Shown: positions 1-5,821 of the stretch, piece by piece
Layout of the letters: each line of letters starts with the position of its first letter
How positions within the stretch are numbered: the stretch's first letter is position 1
DNA from: a bacterium 42_11
GTDB lineage: Bacteria > Synergistota > GBS-1
Length of the DNA: 8,754 nt
Direction of reading: 5' to 3'
NCBI GenBank assembly: GCA_001508835.1
Contig: LGFB01000042.1
Location: 1 to 8,754, forward strand
Made by a program: the position numbers and the translations under genes
The notes under the pieces: model-generated
Databases searched by the model: none
What the model was told of the DNA's origin: nothing
The model's input: only the letters and a program-made list of their open reading frames with translations

Positions 1-18
1 TTGGCCTTATAAGGCCAA
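1..18. repeat. Perfect 18-bp palindrome within vorB
   Basis: TTGGCCTTATAAGGCCAA equals its own reverse complement. It lies at the left window edge, so it may be longer, and it encodes the conserved VorB stretch GLIRP, so coding constraint alone may explain it. Confidence 0.4.
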
Positions 19-844
19 TCTTAAATCCCTTCTCCCTAAGTATTTTTATAGCTGTTTTAGATATTCTCGCACTTGTCCCGTATGCAGAAATCGCAACTTC
101 TGCGTCATCCATCATATAAAGTTCGTATCTAACCTCATTTTTTGCTATTTCATCGTACTTCTTTTTCAACTTAAAATTATGAGCCTCTAACTTCTCTCCC
201 TCTAAATATAAACTCTTAATAAGATTTCTTTCTCGTCCCTTTGCACCAGTGATAGCCCAAGGCTTTGGAGGAAGGGAAGAGAGATCTATCGGATCTCTTA
301 ACTCAACAGGTTCCATCATTTGCCCCAAGAAACCATCAGCATATACCATTACAGGGTTCCTATATTTATCAGCTAACTCAAAAGCAAGCATGGTAAGATC
401 AAATGCTTCCTGAAGAGTATGTGGAGCCAGAACTATAAGGTGATAATCTCCATGCCCTCCTCCCTTAGTAGCTTGAAAGTAATCCGATTGAGCTGGTAAG
501 ATACCTCCCAACCCTGGTCCTCCTCTAACCACGTTTATAATCACACAAGGCAACTCAGCACCTGCTATATAGGAGATCCCTTCCTGCATTAAACTTATAC
601 CAGGACTTGAGGAAGATATTAGAACTCTGCCTCCCGCACCAGCGGCTCCAAAAACCATATTAATAGCGGCAACCTCGCTCTCGGCTTGAAGATAAACTCC
701 ACCCACTTCAGGCAAACGCCAAGACATGTATTCCGGAATTTCATTTTGAGGCGTTATTGGATACCCAAAGAAATACCTACAACCTGCCCTCACAGCAGCT
801 TCCGCGAAAACCTCATTGCCCTTCATGAGAAGCTTTTCTCCCAT
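1..844 (-). CDS. vorB: 2-oxoisovalerate (branched-chain 2-oxoacid):ferredoxin oxidoreductase, VorB subunit; 3' end cut by window edge
   Basis: The first 281 residues of a VorB subunit are visible; the family is usually about 350 residues, so the C-terminus lies beyond the left edge. The enzyme oxidatively decarboxylates branched-chain 2-oxoacids to acyl-CoA and reduces ferredoxin in the cytoplasm of anaerobes. Seen in the translation: GYPITPQNEI (27-36), QAESE (53-57, the region holding the Glu that activates thiamine diphosphate in this superfamily), SSSSPG (77-82), RGGPGLG (107-113), TKGGGHGDY (126-134), a GQMMEP stretch, and KIGLIRP at the break. These strings are characteristic of VorB rather than PorA or KorA. 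The ATG at 844 follows GGGGGG (853-858) by 8 bases and gives the N-terminus MGEKLLMKGNE, typical of the family. It sits 17 bases after vorD. The TPP-binding beta and gamma subunits should follow outside the window. Exact 2-oxoacid preference is inferred from family resemblance. Confidence 0.93.
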   Translation of the reverse strand, partial: MGEKLLMKGNEVFAEAAVRAGCRYFFGYPITPQNEIPEYMSWRLPEVGGVYLQAESEVAAINMVFGAAGAGGRVLISSSSPGISLMQEGISYIAGAELPCVIINVVRGGPGLGGILPAQSDYFQATKGGGHGDYHLIVLAPHTLQEAFDLTMLAFELADKYRNPVMVYADGFLGQMMEPVELRDPIDLSSLPPKPWAITGAKGRERNLIKSLYLEGEKLEAHNFKLKKKYDEIAKNEVRYELYMMDDAEVAISAYGTSARISKTAIKILREKGFKIGLIRP

Positions 845-852
845 ACCGGCAT

Positions 853-861
853 CCCCCCTTT
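853..861 (-). promoter_or_regulatory. Ribosome binding site of vorB
   Basis: AAAGGGGGG on the minus strand ends 8 bases before the ATG at 844. Another ATG (852-850) lies between them but is out of frame with vorB, so this site supports 844 as the start. Confidence 0.6.
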
Positions 862-1068
862 TCACCTGTAAACCTCTATAGCGACATCAGGACAAGAAAT
901 AGCACAAAAAGCACATCCTATACATTTTCCGTCAGCATCTACAAACATTGCAGGTCTATAGCCTTTGCTATTTAGCTTAGTCGAGATAACTATAAGCTGC
1001 TGTGGACAGGCCTTAACGCATAATCCGCAACTCTTGCACCTCTCCCCATCGATAACAATCCTTGCCAC
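862..1068 (-). CDS. vorD: 2-oxoacid:ferredoxin oxidoreductase, 2x[4Fe-4S] ferredoxin subunit (VorD/KorD type)
   Basis: A small ferredoxin-like subunit of 68 residues that carries electrons from the TPP site to external ferredoxin. Two complete cluster motifs are visible: CKSCGLCVKACP near the N-terminus and CIGCAFCAISCP near the C-terminus, each CxxCxxCxxxCP and each expected to bind a [4Fe-4S] cluster. The gene directly precedes vorB, the usual order. I chose the GTG at 1068: GGGGGGTGA lies 7 bases upstream and the product starts (M)ARIVIDGERCK, as family members do. An in-frame ATG at 1086 would add six residues (MGGEEA), but it lies inside that ribosome binding site and has no such site of its own. 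Without the neighbouring vorB, KorD or another small 2x[4Fe-4S] ferredoxin would be equally possible. Confidence 0.92.
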   Translation of the reverse strand: MARIVIDGERCKSCGLCVKACPQQLIVISTKLNSKGYRPAMFVDADGKCIGCAFCAISCPDVAIEVYR

Positions 1069-1075
1069 CGCCTCT

Positions 1076-1084
1076 TCACCCCCC
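1076..1084 (-). promoter_or_regulatory. Ribosome binding site of vorD
   Basis: GGGGGGTGA pairs with the 16S tail (complement of AGGAGGTGA) with one G-U wobble and ends 7 bases before the GTG at 1068. It overlaps the alternative ATG at 1086, which argues against that upstream start. Confidence 0.55.
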
Positions 1085-1128
1085 ATGACATCAAAAAGAA
1101 ACTAAACATTAGAACCACCATTTAAAAC

Positions 1129-1593
1129 TTAGGTTTTCTCTCGAATGGCAACATCGATTTCCATATCCCCAAGCGGAGTAGAAATAGGGATACTTAGCAT
1201 AGGAACCTCAAACGTGATTTCTATATCTTTGCCCTTCACCAAAGTAGGAGGAGAAATGTTAATCTTTAAACCTTTAGATCCAAGAAGTATAACAGCATTT
1301 CCTGTAACCATATTTGCAAACTCACTTATAGCACTTCTCGCAAGATCGTTTAACTCCTCTACAGGAAAACCCATCATCATAGCAGAAGCCAAGTTCTTAG
1401 CCACATCTTCTTGCATAGTATAAACCACCTGACCCTCTAAATCTCCTATCAAGCCTATAATAACAGCTACTTCATAAGGAGATAGGAAGTTCGTTCTCAA
1501 CGTTAACTGACCTCTTTTACCATCAATTTGAGTTGTTTGCTTCAAAACATTAAAAAAAGCGCTAACAAACGGGTTAATGTATTCTGCTTTCAT
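1129..1593 (-). CDS. cheX: CheX-like chemotaxis phosphatase family protein
   Basis: A 154-residue cytoplasmic protein with no signal peptide or membrane segment. CheX and CheC are phosphatases that dephosphorylate CheY-P; they use a Glu and an Asn in an ExxN motif on a long helix. Here that motif is E91-F-A-N94, within SAISEFANMVTGNA, followed by the Gly/Asn turn typical of the family. Only one ExxN is present, as in CheX; CheC has two. Length and fold order (N-terminal helix, strands, ExxN helix, then the strands of KINISPPTLVKG) fit CheX, which is usually about 150-160 residues. The ATG overlaps the fmt stop (ATGA), so translation is probably coupled. No cheY, cheA or receptor gene lies in the window, so a role in chemotaxis is not shown by context; it could act on another response regulator. 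Confidence 0.8.
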   Translation of the reverse strand: MKAEYINPFVSAFFNVLKQTTQIDGKRGQLTLRTNFLSPYEVAVIIGLIGDLEGQVVYTMQEDVAKNLASAMMMGFPVEELNDLARSAISEFANMVTGNAVILLGSKGLKINISPPTLVKGKDIEITFEVPMLSIPISTPLGDMEIDVAIREKT

Positions 1594-2507
1594 TTTCCTA
1601 AAACCTCACCCCTTAAAGGTTTATAACCACAGCAAAATTCCGTAGCAAACATTACCCTTTTACCCTCAGGCTGAAGCTTTTTAATCAATAGAGCACCTTC
1701 TCCTGTACAGACCATAATTCCCTCTTCCTTTATATCTACAACCTCTCCTGGAAGTCCATTACATCCTTTTATAACTGGTTCAGACTCAAAGACCTTCAAA
1801 AGCCTGCCCCTAAAAGTTGTCAAAGCCCCTGGTTCAGGACTCAATGCTCTAATAAGTCTATCTATGTAAACCGAAGATTGACTCCAGTTTATAAAGCGAT
1901 CTTCCTTTCGGAGTTTAGGAGCATAAGTAGCTTCCTCATCAGACTGCGGTTTTCTGATGACATTCCCTAATCTTATCAAGTCCAGTGTCTTTTCCACAAG
2001 CTCGGCACCTTTTTCTGCCAATATGCTAAAAAGCTCACCATAGGAACACCTTTCTCCTATTCTAACTTTTTCCTGAAGTATTATATCACCAGCATCAACT
2101 CTATCAGTGACAAAGAAGGTAGTTACCCCCGTTTCCGTCTCCCCAGATAGCAACACCCTTCTTATGGGGTCCGGTCCTCTATACTTTGGGAGCAGAGAAG
2201 GATGAAGAGCTATCACCCCTTGAGGGTAGGCCTCTATAATATCACGGGGAATTATAAAACCACAATCTATTATTAACAGGAGATCTCCTACGGGAGAAAA
2301 CTCCCTTATTGAAGAGAGCTTCCACACTCTTAAGCCTTTGTTCTCTGCCCAAATAGCAACCGGTGTGGGAGATAACCTATAGCCTCTCCCTTTAGGCTTA
2401 TCCTTCTGCGTTATAACTCCTATAACATCAAAAGCTCTACAAACTCGATCAAAAGAAGGTATCCCAAACTTTCCACTTCCAGCTAAAACTATTTTCACTT
2501 TGCCCAC
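1590..2507 (-). CDS. fmt: Methionyl-tRNA formyltransferase (divergent active site)
   Basis: Fmt transfers a formyl group from 10-formyltetrahydrofolate to Met-tRNA(fMet), making the initiator fMet-tRNA. The 305 residues match the usual length (about 310). The N-terminal Rossmann domain has IVLAGSGKFG (6-15), the loop GRGYRLSPTPV (40-50) and HPSLLPKYRG (102-111), then SGETETGVT and VDAGD (137-141). The C-terminal OB-like domain starts around INWSQSS (206) and ends GYKPLRGEVLGK. The catalytic His (H102) and Asp (D138) are present. The Asn two residues before the His, normally INVH or INIH, is Ala100 here (VIALH). The start is GTG at 2507, 5 bases after GAGG; GTG at 2498, giving MKIVLAGSG, is also possible. 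It overlaps def by 13 bases, a conserved pairing that supports the assignment. Confidence 0.9.
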   Translation of the reverse strand: MGKVKIVLAGSGKFGIPSFDRVCRAFDVIGVITQKDKPKGRGYRLSPTPVAIWAENKGLRVWKLSSIREFSPVGDLLLIIDCGFIIPRDIIEAYPQGVIALHPSLLPKYRGPDPIRRVLLSGETETGVTTFFVTDRVDAGDIILQEKVRIGERCSYGELFSILAEKGAELVEKTLDLIRLGNVIRKPQSDEEATYAPKLRKEDRFINWSQSSVYIDRLIRALSPEPGALTTFRGRLLKVFESEPVIKGCNGLPGEVVDIKEEGIMVCTGEGALLIKKLQPEGKRVMFATEFCCGYKPLRGEVLGK

Positions 2508-2995
2508 AACTTCCTCATCTTAGATTTTATAATAGCTCTACGCGCTGGCGAGAGATAATCTATTATAAGCTTACCATCTAAATGATCTATCTCATGAAGT
2601 AGAGCTCTCGCCAAAAGCCCCTCACCTTCGATCAGGTATTCTTTGCCATCGAGATCGAAAGCTTTAACTTTAACCCACCGAGGTCTCTTTATAACCTCGT
2701 AAATCTCAGGAAAACTAAGACAACCCTCTTTTTCTTCAACCATGTCAGTGCTAGCTTCCACAACAGTGGGATTAATTAAAACCTTTGGCTCATTATCCTT
2801 AAGAACTACTGCAATTCTTTTGGAAATCCCCACCTGGGGGGCAGCTAATCCTATGCCATCTTTTTCAAACATCACTTTTATCATTCTCTCTACGAGGGAA
2901 GATAAGGAATCATTAAATTCCTTTATCTCTTCGGTCTTCCTGCGAAGTATAGGGTCTCCATATATTCTCAATTTGAACCTTTCCTTCAAAGGCAT
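2495..2995 (-). CDS. def: Peptide deformylase
   Basis: This metalloenzyme removes the N-formyl group from new polypeptides, undoing the fmt product made by the next gene. The 166 residues carry all three family motifs: GIGLAAPQVG (47-56), EGCLS (90-94, whose Cys92 binds the metal) and HEIDH (134-138, with two metal-binding His and the catalytic Glu135). The residue before HEIDH is Leu133, where Gln is common. The short C-terminus and motif spacing fit bacterial type I/II deformylases. I chose the ATG at 2995, where AGG plus a 5-base spacer precedes it. A GTG at 3001, touching the rpsA stop, would only add two residues. The start is 6 bases after rpsA, and the 3' end overlaps fmt, so the three genes are probably cotranscribed. 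Confidence 0.95.
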   Translation of the reverse strand: MPLKERFKLRIYGDPILRRKTEEIKEFNDSLSSLVERMIKVMFEKDGIGLAAPQVGISKRIAVVLKDNEPKVLINPTVVEASTDMVEEKEGCLSFPEIYEVIKRPRWVKVKAFDLDGKEYLIEGEGLLARALLHEIDHLDGKLIIDYLSPARRAIIKSKMRKLWAK

Positions 2996-2996
2996 T

Positions 2997-3003
2997 ATCA
3001 CCT
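2997..3003 (-). promoter_or_regulatory. Ribosome binding site of def, overlapping the rpsA stop codon
   Basis: AGGTGAT matches the 16S anti-Shine-Dalgarno complement and includes the last two bases of the rpsA TAG stop. Its AGG core is 5 bases from the ATG at 2995. It favours ATG 2995 over GTG 3001, which lies within the site. Confidence 0.6.
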
Positions 3004-4477
3004 ACTTGCTTTTTAGGAGTTTCTTCCAATTCATGATATCTCCCATTGTTATGGTAGGTTCCTCACCTATTATCTCCTTCATATCTTCCTTAAGTTTTTC
3101 CTCCTGTTCTTTCCTTTCCTCCTCTTTCCTTCTCTTTTCTTCTCTCTCTTTCTCAAGAATGAGCTCCCTTATACTTAGCCTTATTCTCTTACTTTCAGGT
3201 CTTACCTCAAGAACCTTTACTTCTACTTCGTCTCCCTCTCGGACACACTCACTGGGATGTTTTACTCTCCCTTTAGCCAAGTGTGAGACGTGAATAAGTC
3301 CTTCAACACCGGGTTTAATCTCCGCAAAAGCACCAAAGTCCGCAATTTTTGTGACCTTAACCTTAATAATATCTCCCTCTCTTACGAGTTCCGTAACGCC
3401 ATCCCACGGGTCCAAAAGTTGTTTTCTTCCCAGCCTCATTCTTTTCTGAGAAGCGTCCAAGCTCAGAACCTTCACTTTTATCCTCTGGTTCTCCCTTAAT
3501 ACCTTTCTAGGATTATCTACCCTATCCCAATCTAAATCTCTCAAGAAAATGACTCCTTCAACTCCTGGCTCGAGCTCAACAAAAACCCCAAAGTTAGTTA
3601 TTCGCGTCACCCTACCCTCGTAAACTTCCCCAAGCCTATACTTTTCTTCAACTGTACTCCATGGATCAGGTTGAAGCTGTCTCAAACTCAAAGAAATGCG
3701 CTCCTGTTCCGGGTTAAATTCTATAACCTTTGCCTTAATTTTTTGCCCTTTCCTCACCACATCTCTTGGGTTTACATCTCTACCCCATGAAAGCTCGCTC
3801 AAATGAATTAATCCCTCTACCGGTCCTAAATCAACAAAAACTCCAAATTTTGTGATACCGCTAACCTTACCTTCCACGATAGCTCCTTCCTGTAACTCCG
3901 AGAAAAATCTTTCCTTCTCCTTCTGAACCTCCTCTTCGAGGACTGCCCTCCTTGAGAGAATTATTCTTCTTCTTCTCTTGTCAGCTTCTACAATTTTAAC
4001 CTGAATGTCCTTATCTTTAAATTTCCAAGGAGACACAGGTTTGTCAGGAAGAGAAAGGTGAGATAGTGGAATAAATCCTTCCACTCCAAAAACGTCAACC
4101 ATTAAACCACCTTTAACTTTCCTGAGCCCTTTTACTGTTATTATCTTCTCCTCATTCTTAGCATCCCTTATGAAATTCCATGCCTCTTCGAAAATAGCAC
4201 GCCATCTTGAAAGACGAATTAAACCATCTTCTCCTTTTCCTATGTCTAAAACATAAACCTTTACTTTATCTCCTCCCGCTGGCTCTTTATCCTTTTCAAC
4301 AATAAATGGCGCCGACCATTCTCTTTGAGGGATCACCCCCTCCGTTTTCGTTCCTATATCTACTATTATCTCTTCCGGTTTAACCTGCACAATTCTCCCT
4401 TCGACGATATCTCCTTTTTGGGGCTGTCGAATCTCAATGGGATAAGGAGTACCTTCGTTTATCTGAACCACATTCAT
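3002..4477 (-). CDS. rpsA: 30S ribosomal protein S1, five S1 domains
   Basis: S1 binds mRNA on the 30S subunit and helps initiation on structured or weak leaders. Five S1/OB-fold repeats are visible in the 491-residue product, at about residues 22-93, 110-178, 196-266, 282-352 and 366-437. The last three are the most canonical (KFGVFVDL, NFGVFVEL, DFGAFAEI, each followed by a VEGxI stretch). E. coli S1 has six domains and Bacillus-type proteins have four, so five is intermediate. A Lys/Glu/Arg-rich, probably coiled or disordered segment (about 440-470) follows, then the tail TITMGDIMNWKKLLKSK. The start at 4477 has a good ribosome binding site 8 bases upstream; an in-frame ATG at 4495 lies within that site and would add six residues. 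The gene overlaps the 3' end of ispH by 44 bases in another frame. Confidence 0.93.
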   Translation of the reverse strand: MNVVQINEGTPYPIEIRQPQKGDIVEGRIVQVKPEEIIVDIGTKTEGVIPQREWSAPFIVEKDKEPAGGDKVKVYVLDIGKGEDGLIRLSRWRAIFEEAWNFIRDAKNEEKIITVKGLRKVKGGLMVDVFGVEGFIPLSHLSLPDKPVSPWKFKDKDIQVKIVEADKRRRRIILSRRAVLEEEVQKEKERFFSELQEGAIVEGKVSGITKFGVFVDLGPVEGLIHLSELSWGRDVNPRDVVRKGQKIKAKVIEFNPEQERISLSLRQLQPDPWSTVEEKYRLGEVYEGRVTRITNFGVFVELEPGVEGVIFLRDLDWDRVDNPRKVLRENQRIKVKVLSLDASQKRMRLGRKQLLDPWDGVTELVREGDIIKVKVTKIADFGAFAEIKPGVEGLIHVSHLAKGRVKHPSECVREGDEVEVKVLEVRPESKRIRLSIRELILEKEREEKRRKEEERKEQEEKLKEDMKEIIGEEPTITMGDIMNWKKLLKSK

Positions 4478-5327
4478 TACAAACTTCACCCCCATACTTT
4501 TTCAATATAGCCAAAACCACCCCTATCTGCCAGTCAGGCGTAGAAGCACCACTGGCTAGACCTAAACGCTCTATACCCTCAAACCACCCCCTTGAAATTT
4601 CCTTGGGAAACTCAATATGGTAAGTCTTCTCCCCTAAATATTTTTTAGATAAGCTTGCTAACTTTCCTGTGTTGGCGCTATTCTTCCCACCCACAATTAA
4701 GAGAGCATCGCTCCTTGAAATCAAATCCATCAAAGCTCTTCTTCTTCTAACAGTGGCATCACATATGGTATTAACGATTCTTACTTCTCTTGCTCTTCGA
4801 GAAACAGCTATCGCCATTTTTATAAAAGCATCTAGTTCTTGAGTAGTTTGAGATACTAAGCCTATTTTATCAAATATAGAAATAAAATCCAAGTCCCCTT
4901 CTTCCCTAACCACTAAAACTTCGCCTTCAAGGTAACTGGTAACGCTTTGAACCTCAGGGTGTTCAGGATCTCCATACAACAAGACCTTGTAACCCTTTTC
5001 CAACATGCGCTGTGCCTCGCTCTTAACTCGTTTAACAAAAGGGCAAGTGGTATCAATTAGCTTAACCTTGTTCTTAATAAGCAGTCCTATCTCTTCTTTT
5101 TTAAGCCCGTGAGACCTTACAACAGCAATAGAACCTGCAGGAACATCCTCAGCACTTTTTACACTAATTAACCCCTTATGACGTAAGCGCTCCATCTCTA
5201 AGGAGTTGTGGATTAAGCTTCCAACAACGTAAACCTCTTCTAACTCGCTAAGGAGTTTCTCCACCATATTAACGGCTCTTTTAACACCAAAACAAAAACC
5301 AATTTCAGGAGAGACTATTATCTTCAT
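4434..5327 (-). CDS. ispH: 4-hydroxy-3-methylbut-2-enyl diphosphate reductase (IspH/LytB)
   Basis: The last enzyme of the MEP (non-mevalonate) isoprenoid pathway, reducing HMBPP to IPP and DMAPP with a [4Fe-4S] cluster in the cytoplasm. The three cluster cysteines are present: C12 in GFCFGVKRAV, C95 in DTTCPFVKR and C189 in NTICDATVRRR. The substrate-site residues are also visible: H40 (SLIHN), H123 and E125 (EHPEV), SQTT (159-162) and GASTPDW (260-266). At 297 residues it is slightly longer than many homologues. The extra C-terminus, including CNEC (283-286), is encoded where the gene overlaps rpsA and may only reflect that overlap. It starts at ATG 5327, which shares ATGA with the DUF2284 stop and has no clear ribosome binding site, so translational coupling is likely. 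Confidence 0.96.
   Translation of the reverse strand: MKIIVSPEIGFCFGVKRAVNMVEKLLSELEEVYVVGSLIHNSLEMERLRHKGLISVKSAEDVPAGSIAVVRSHGLKKEEIGLLIKNKVKLIDTTCPFVKRVKSEAQRMLEKGYKVLLYGDPEHPEVQSVTSYLEGEVLVVREEGDLDFISIFDKIGLVSQTTQELDAFIKMAIAVSRRAREVRIVNTICDATVRRRRALMDLISRSDALLIVGGKNSANTGKLASLSKKYLGEKTYHIEFPKEISRGWFEGIERLGLASGASTPDWQIGVVLAILKKYGGEVCNECGSDKRRYSLSH
4486..4493 (-). promoter_or_regulatory. Ribosome binding site of rpsA, inside the ispH coding region
   Basis: GGGGGTGA ends 8 bases before the ATG at 4477 and pairs with the 16S tail with one G-U wobble. It overlaps the alternative ATG at 4495, which makes 4477 the better start. Confidence 0.6.
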
Positions 5328-5821
5328 AACAAAAGAACGTAGCTATACCAATCAGGTTTTCCAAACTCGAAATTCATTGAAAGCAATTTTGCAGTCTTAT
5401 AAACGTCAATACATACCGCAGAAGGAGTAGGACGCGCCCTTTGTGGATACCTACAAGGAGAATCAGGGTAAGTGCAATCACGGTTACATAAAATTGAACA
5501 ACCTGATATGCTAAAGGCAAGCAAAAAGCCATCTTTAAATGCCGACTCTTCAATCTCGAAAGATATCTTCTGATTATCCTCCTCACATAAAGTATGAATT
5601 GCTAAAAAGATGGAATAAGATCTGATAATATTCTCGAATTCCCAAGGGGCCGGAAATCCCGGCGCAGAGGGACAAGTCCAATATTTGTTCCAATTAGGAC
5701 AACCAAACCTACACTTAAGATAAAAGCGATAGTCAATAACAAGCTTTTCCACAGGAGCAAGGACAGCCTCGACAGCCCCTAATTTTAGAGCCATATCAAC
5801 GTATTTGCTTAAACCTTGCAT
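5324..5821 (-). CDS. DUF2284 family cysteine-rich, predicted metal-binding protein
   Basis: A 165-residue protein of unknown function, recognised as DUF2284 from its cysteine layout and its C-terminal half. Nine cysteines are present: C37, C41 and C50 (KCRFGCPNWNKYWTCP), C79, then C108, C112, C116, C123 and C137. The string SPCRYPQRARPTP and the following CIDVYKTAKLLS resemble the family's usual PCR(Y/H)P...RPS...GIDVF segment. The family is thought to bind a metal or Fe-S cluster because of these cysteines; no reaction is established. No signal peptide or membrane helix is seen. The ATG at 5821 has AGG 7 bases upstream (5829-5831). It overlaps miaA by 26 bases and ispH by 4, so it is made together with both. 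A link to IspH Fe-S chemistry would be speculation. Confidence 0.82.
   Translation of the reverse strand: MQGLSKYVDMALKLGAVEAVLAPVEKLVIDYRFYLKCRFGCPNWNKYWTCPSAPGFPAPWEFENIIRSYSIFLAIHTLCEEDNQKISFEIEESAFKDGFLLAFSISGCSILCNRDCTYPDSPCRYPQRARPTPSAVCIDVYKTAKLLSMNFEFGKPDWYSYVLLL

Noticed and set aside
686..871. Plus-strand open frame opposite the vorB start
   Set aside because: It is antisense to the well supported VorB N-terminus and has no coding signature of its own. The same holds for the plus-strand frames at 3290-3499, 4325-4510, 6255-6437 and 7491-7772.
1069..1128. The largest gap, between cheX and vorD, considered as a vor operon promoter
   Set aside because: No convincing -35/-10 pair is visible. 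Only the vorD ribosome binding site can be supported, although a separate vor promoter is plausible.
1124..1137. Inverted repeat AAAAC-TTAG-GTTTT at the cheX stop, considered as a terminator
   Set aside because: The stem is only 5 base pairs, nearly all A/T, with no following run of U in either direction. It is too weak to call.
1145..1423. Plus-strand open frame of 92 residues opposite cheX
   Set aside because: It is a shadow of the CheX-like gene, with no recognisable domain or ribosome binding site.
2742..3293. A 183-residue open frame on the plus strand
   Set aside because: It is antisense to def and the Lys/Glu-rich end of rpsA. Its Ser/Leu/Phe-rich translation is what the reverse of such a region gives, and both underlying genes have clear family motifs.
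4434..4520. Programmed frameshift making an IspH-S1 fusion
   Set aside because: rpsA is in the +1 frame relative to ispH. The A-rich AAAAAG run nearby would favour a -1 slip, which leads to the wrong frame, and rpsA has its own good ribosome binding site.
5374..5586. Minus-strand open frame of 70 residues
   Set aside because: It is an alternate frame within the DUF2284 gene, whose frame carries the cysteine pattern of the family.
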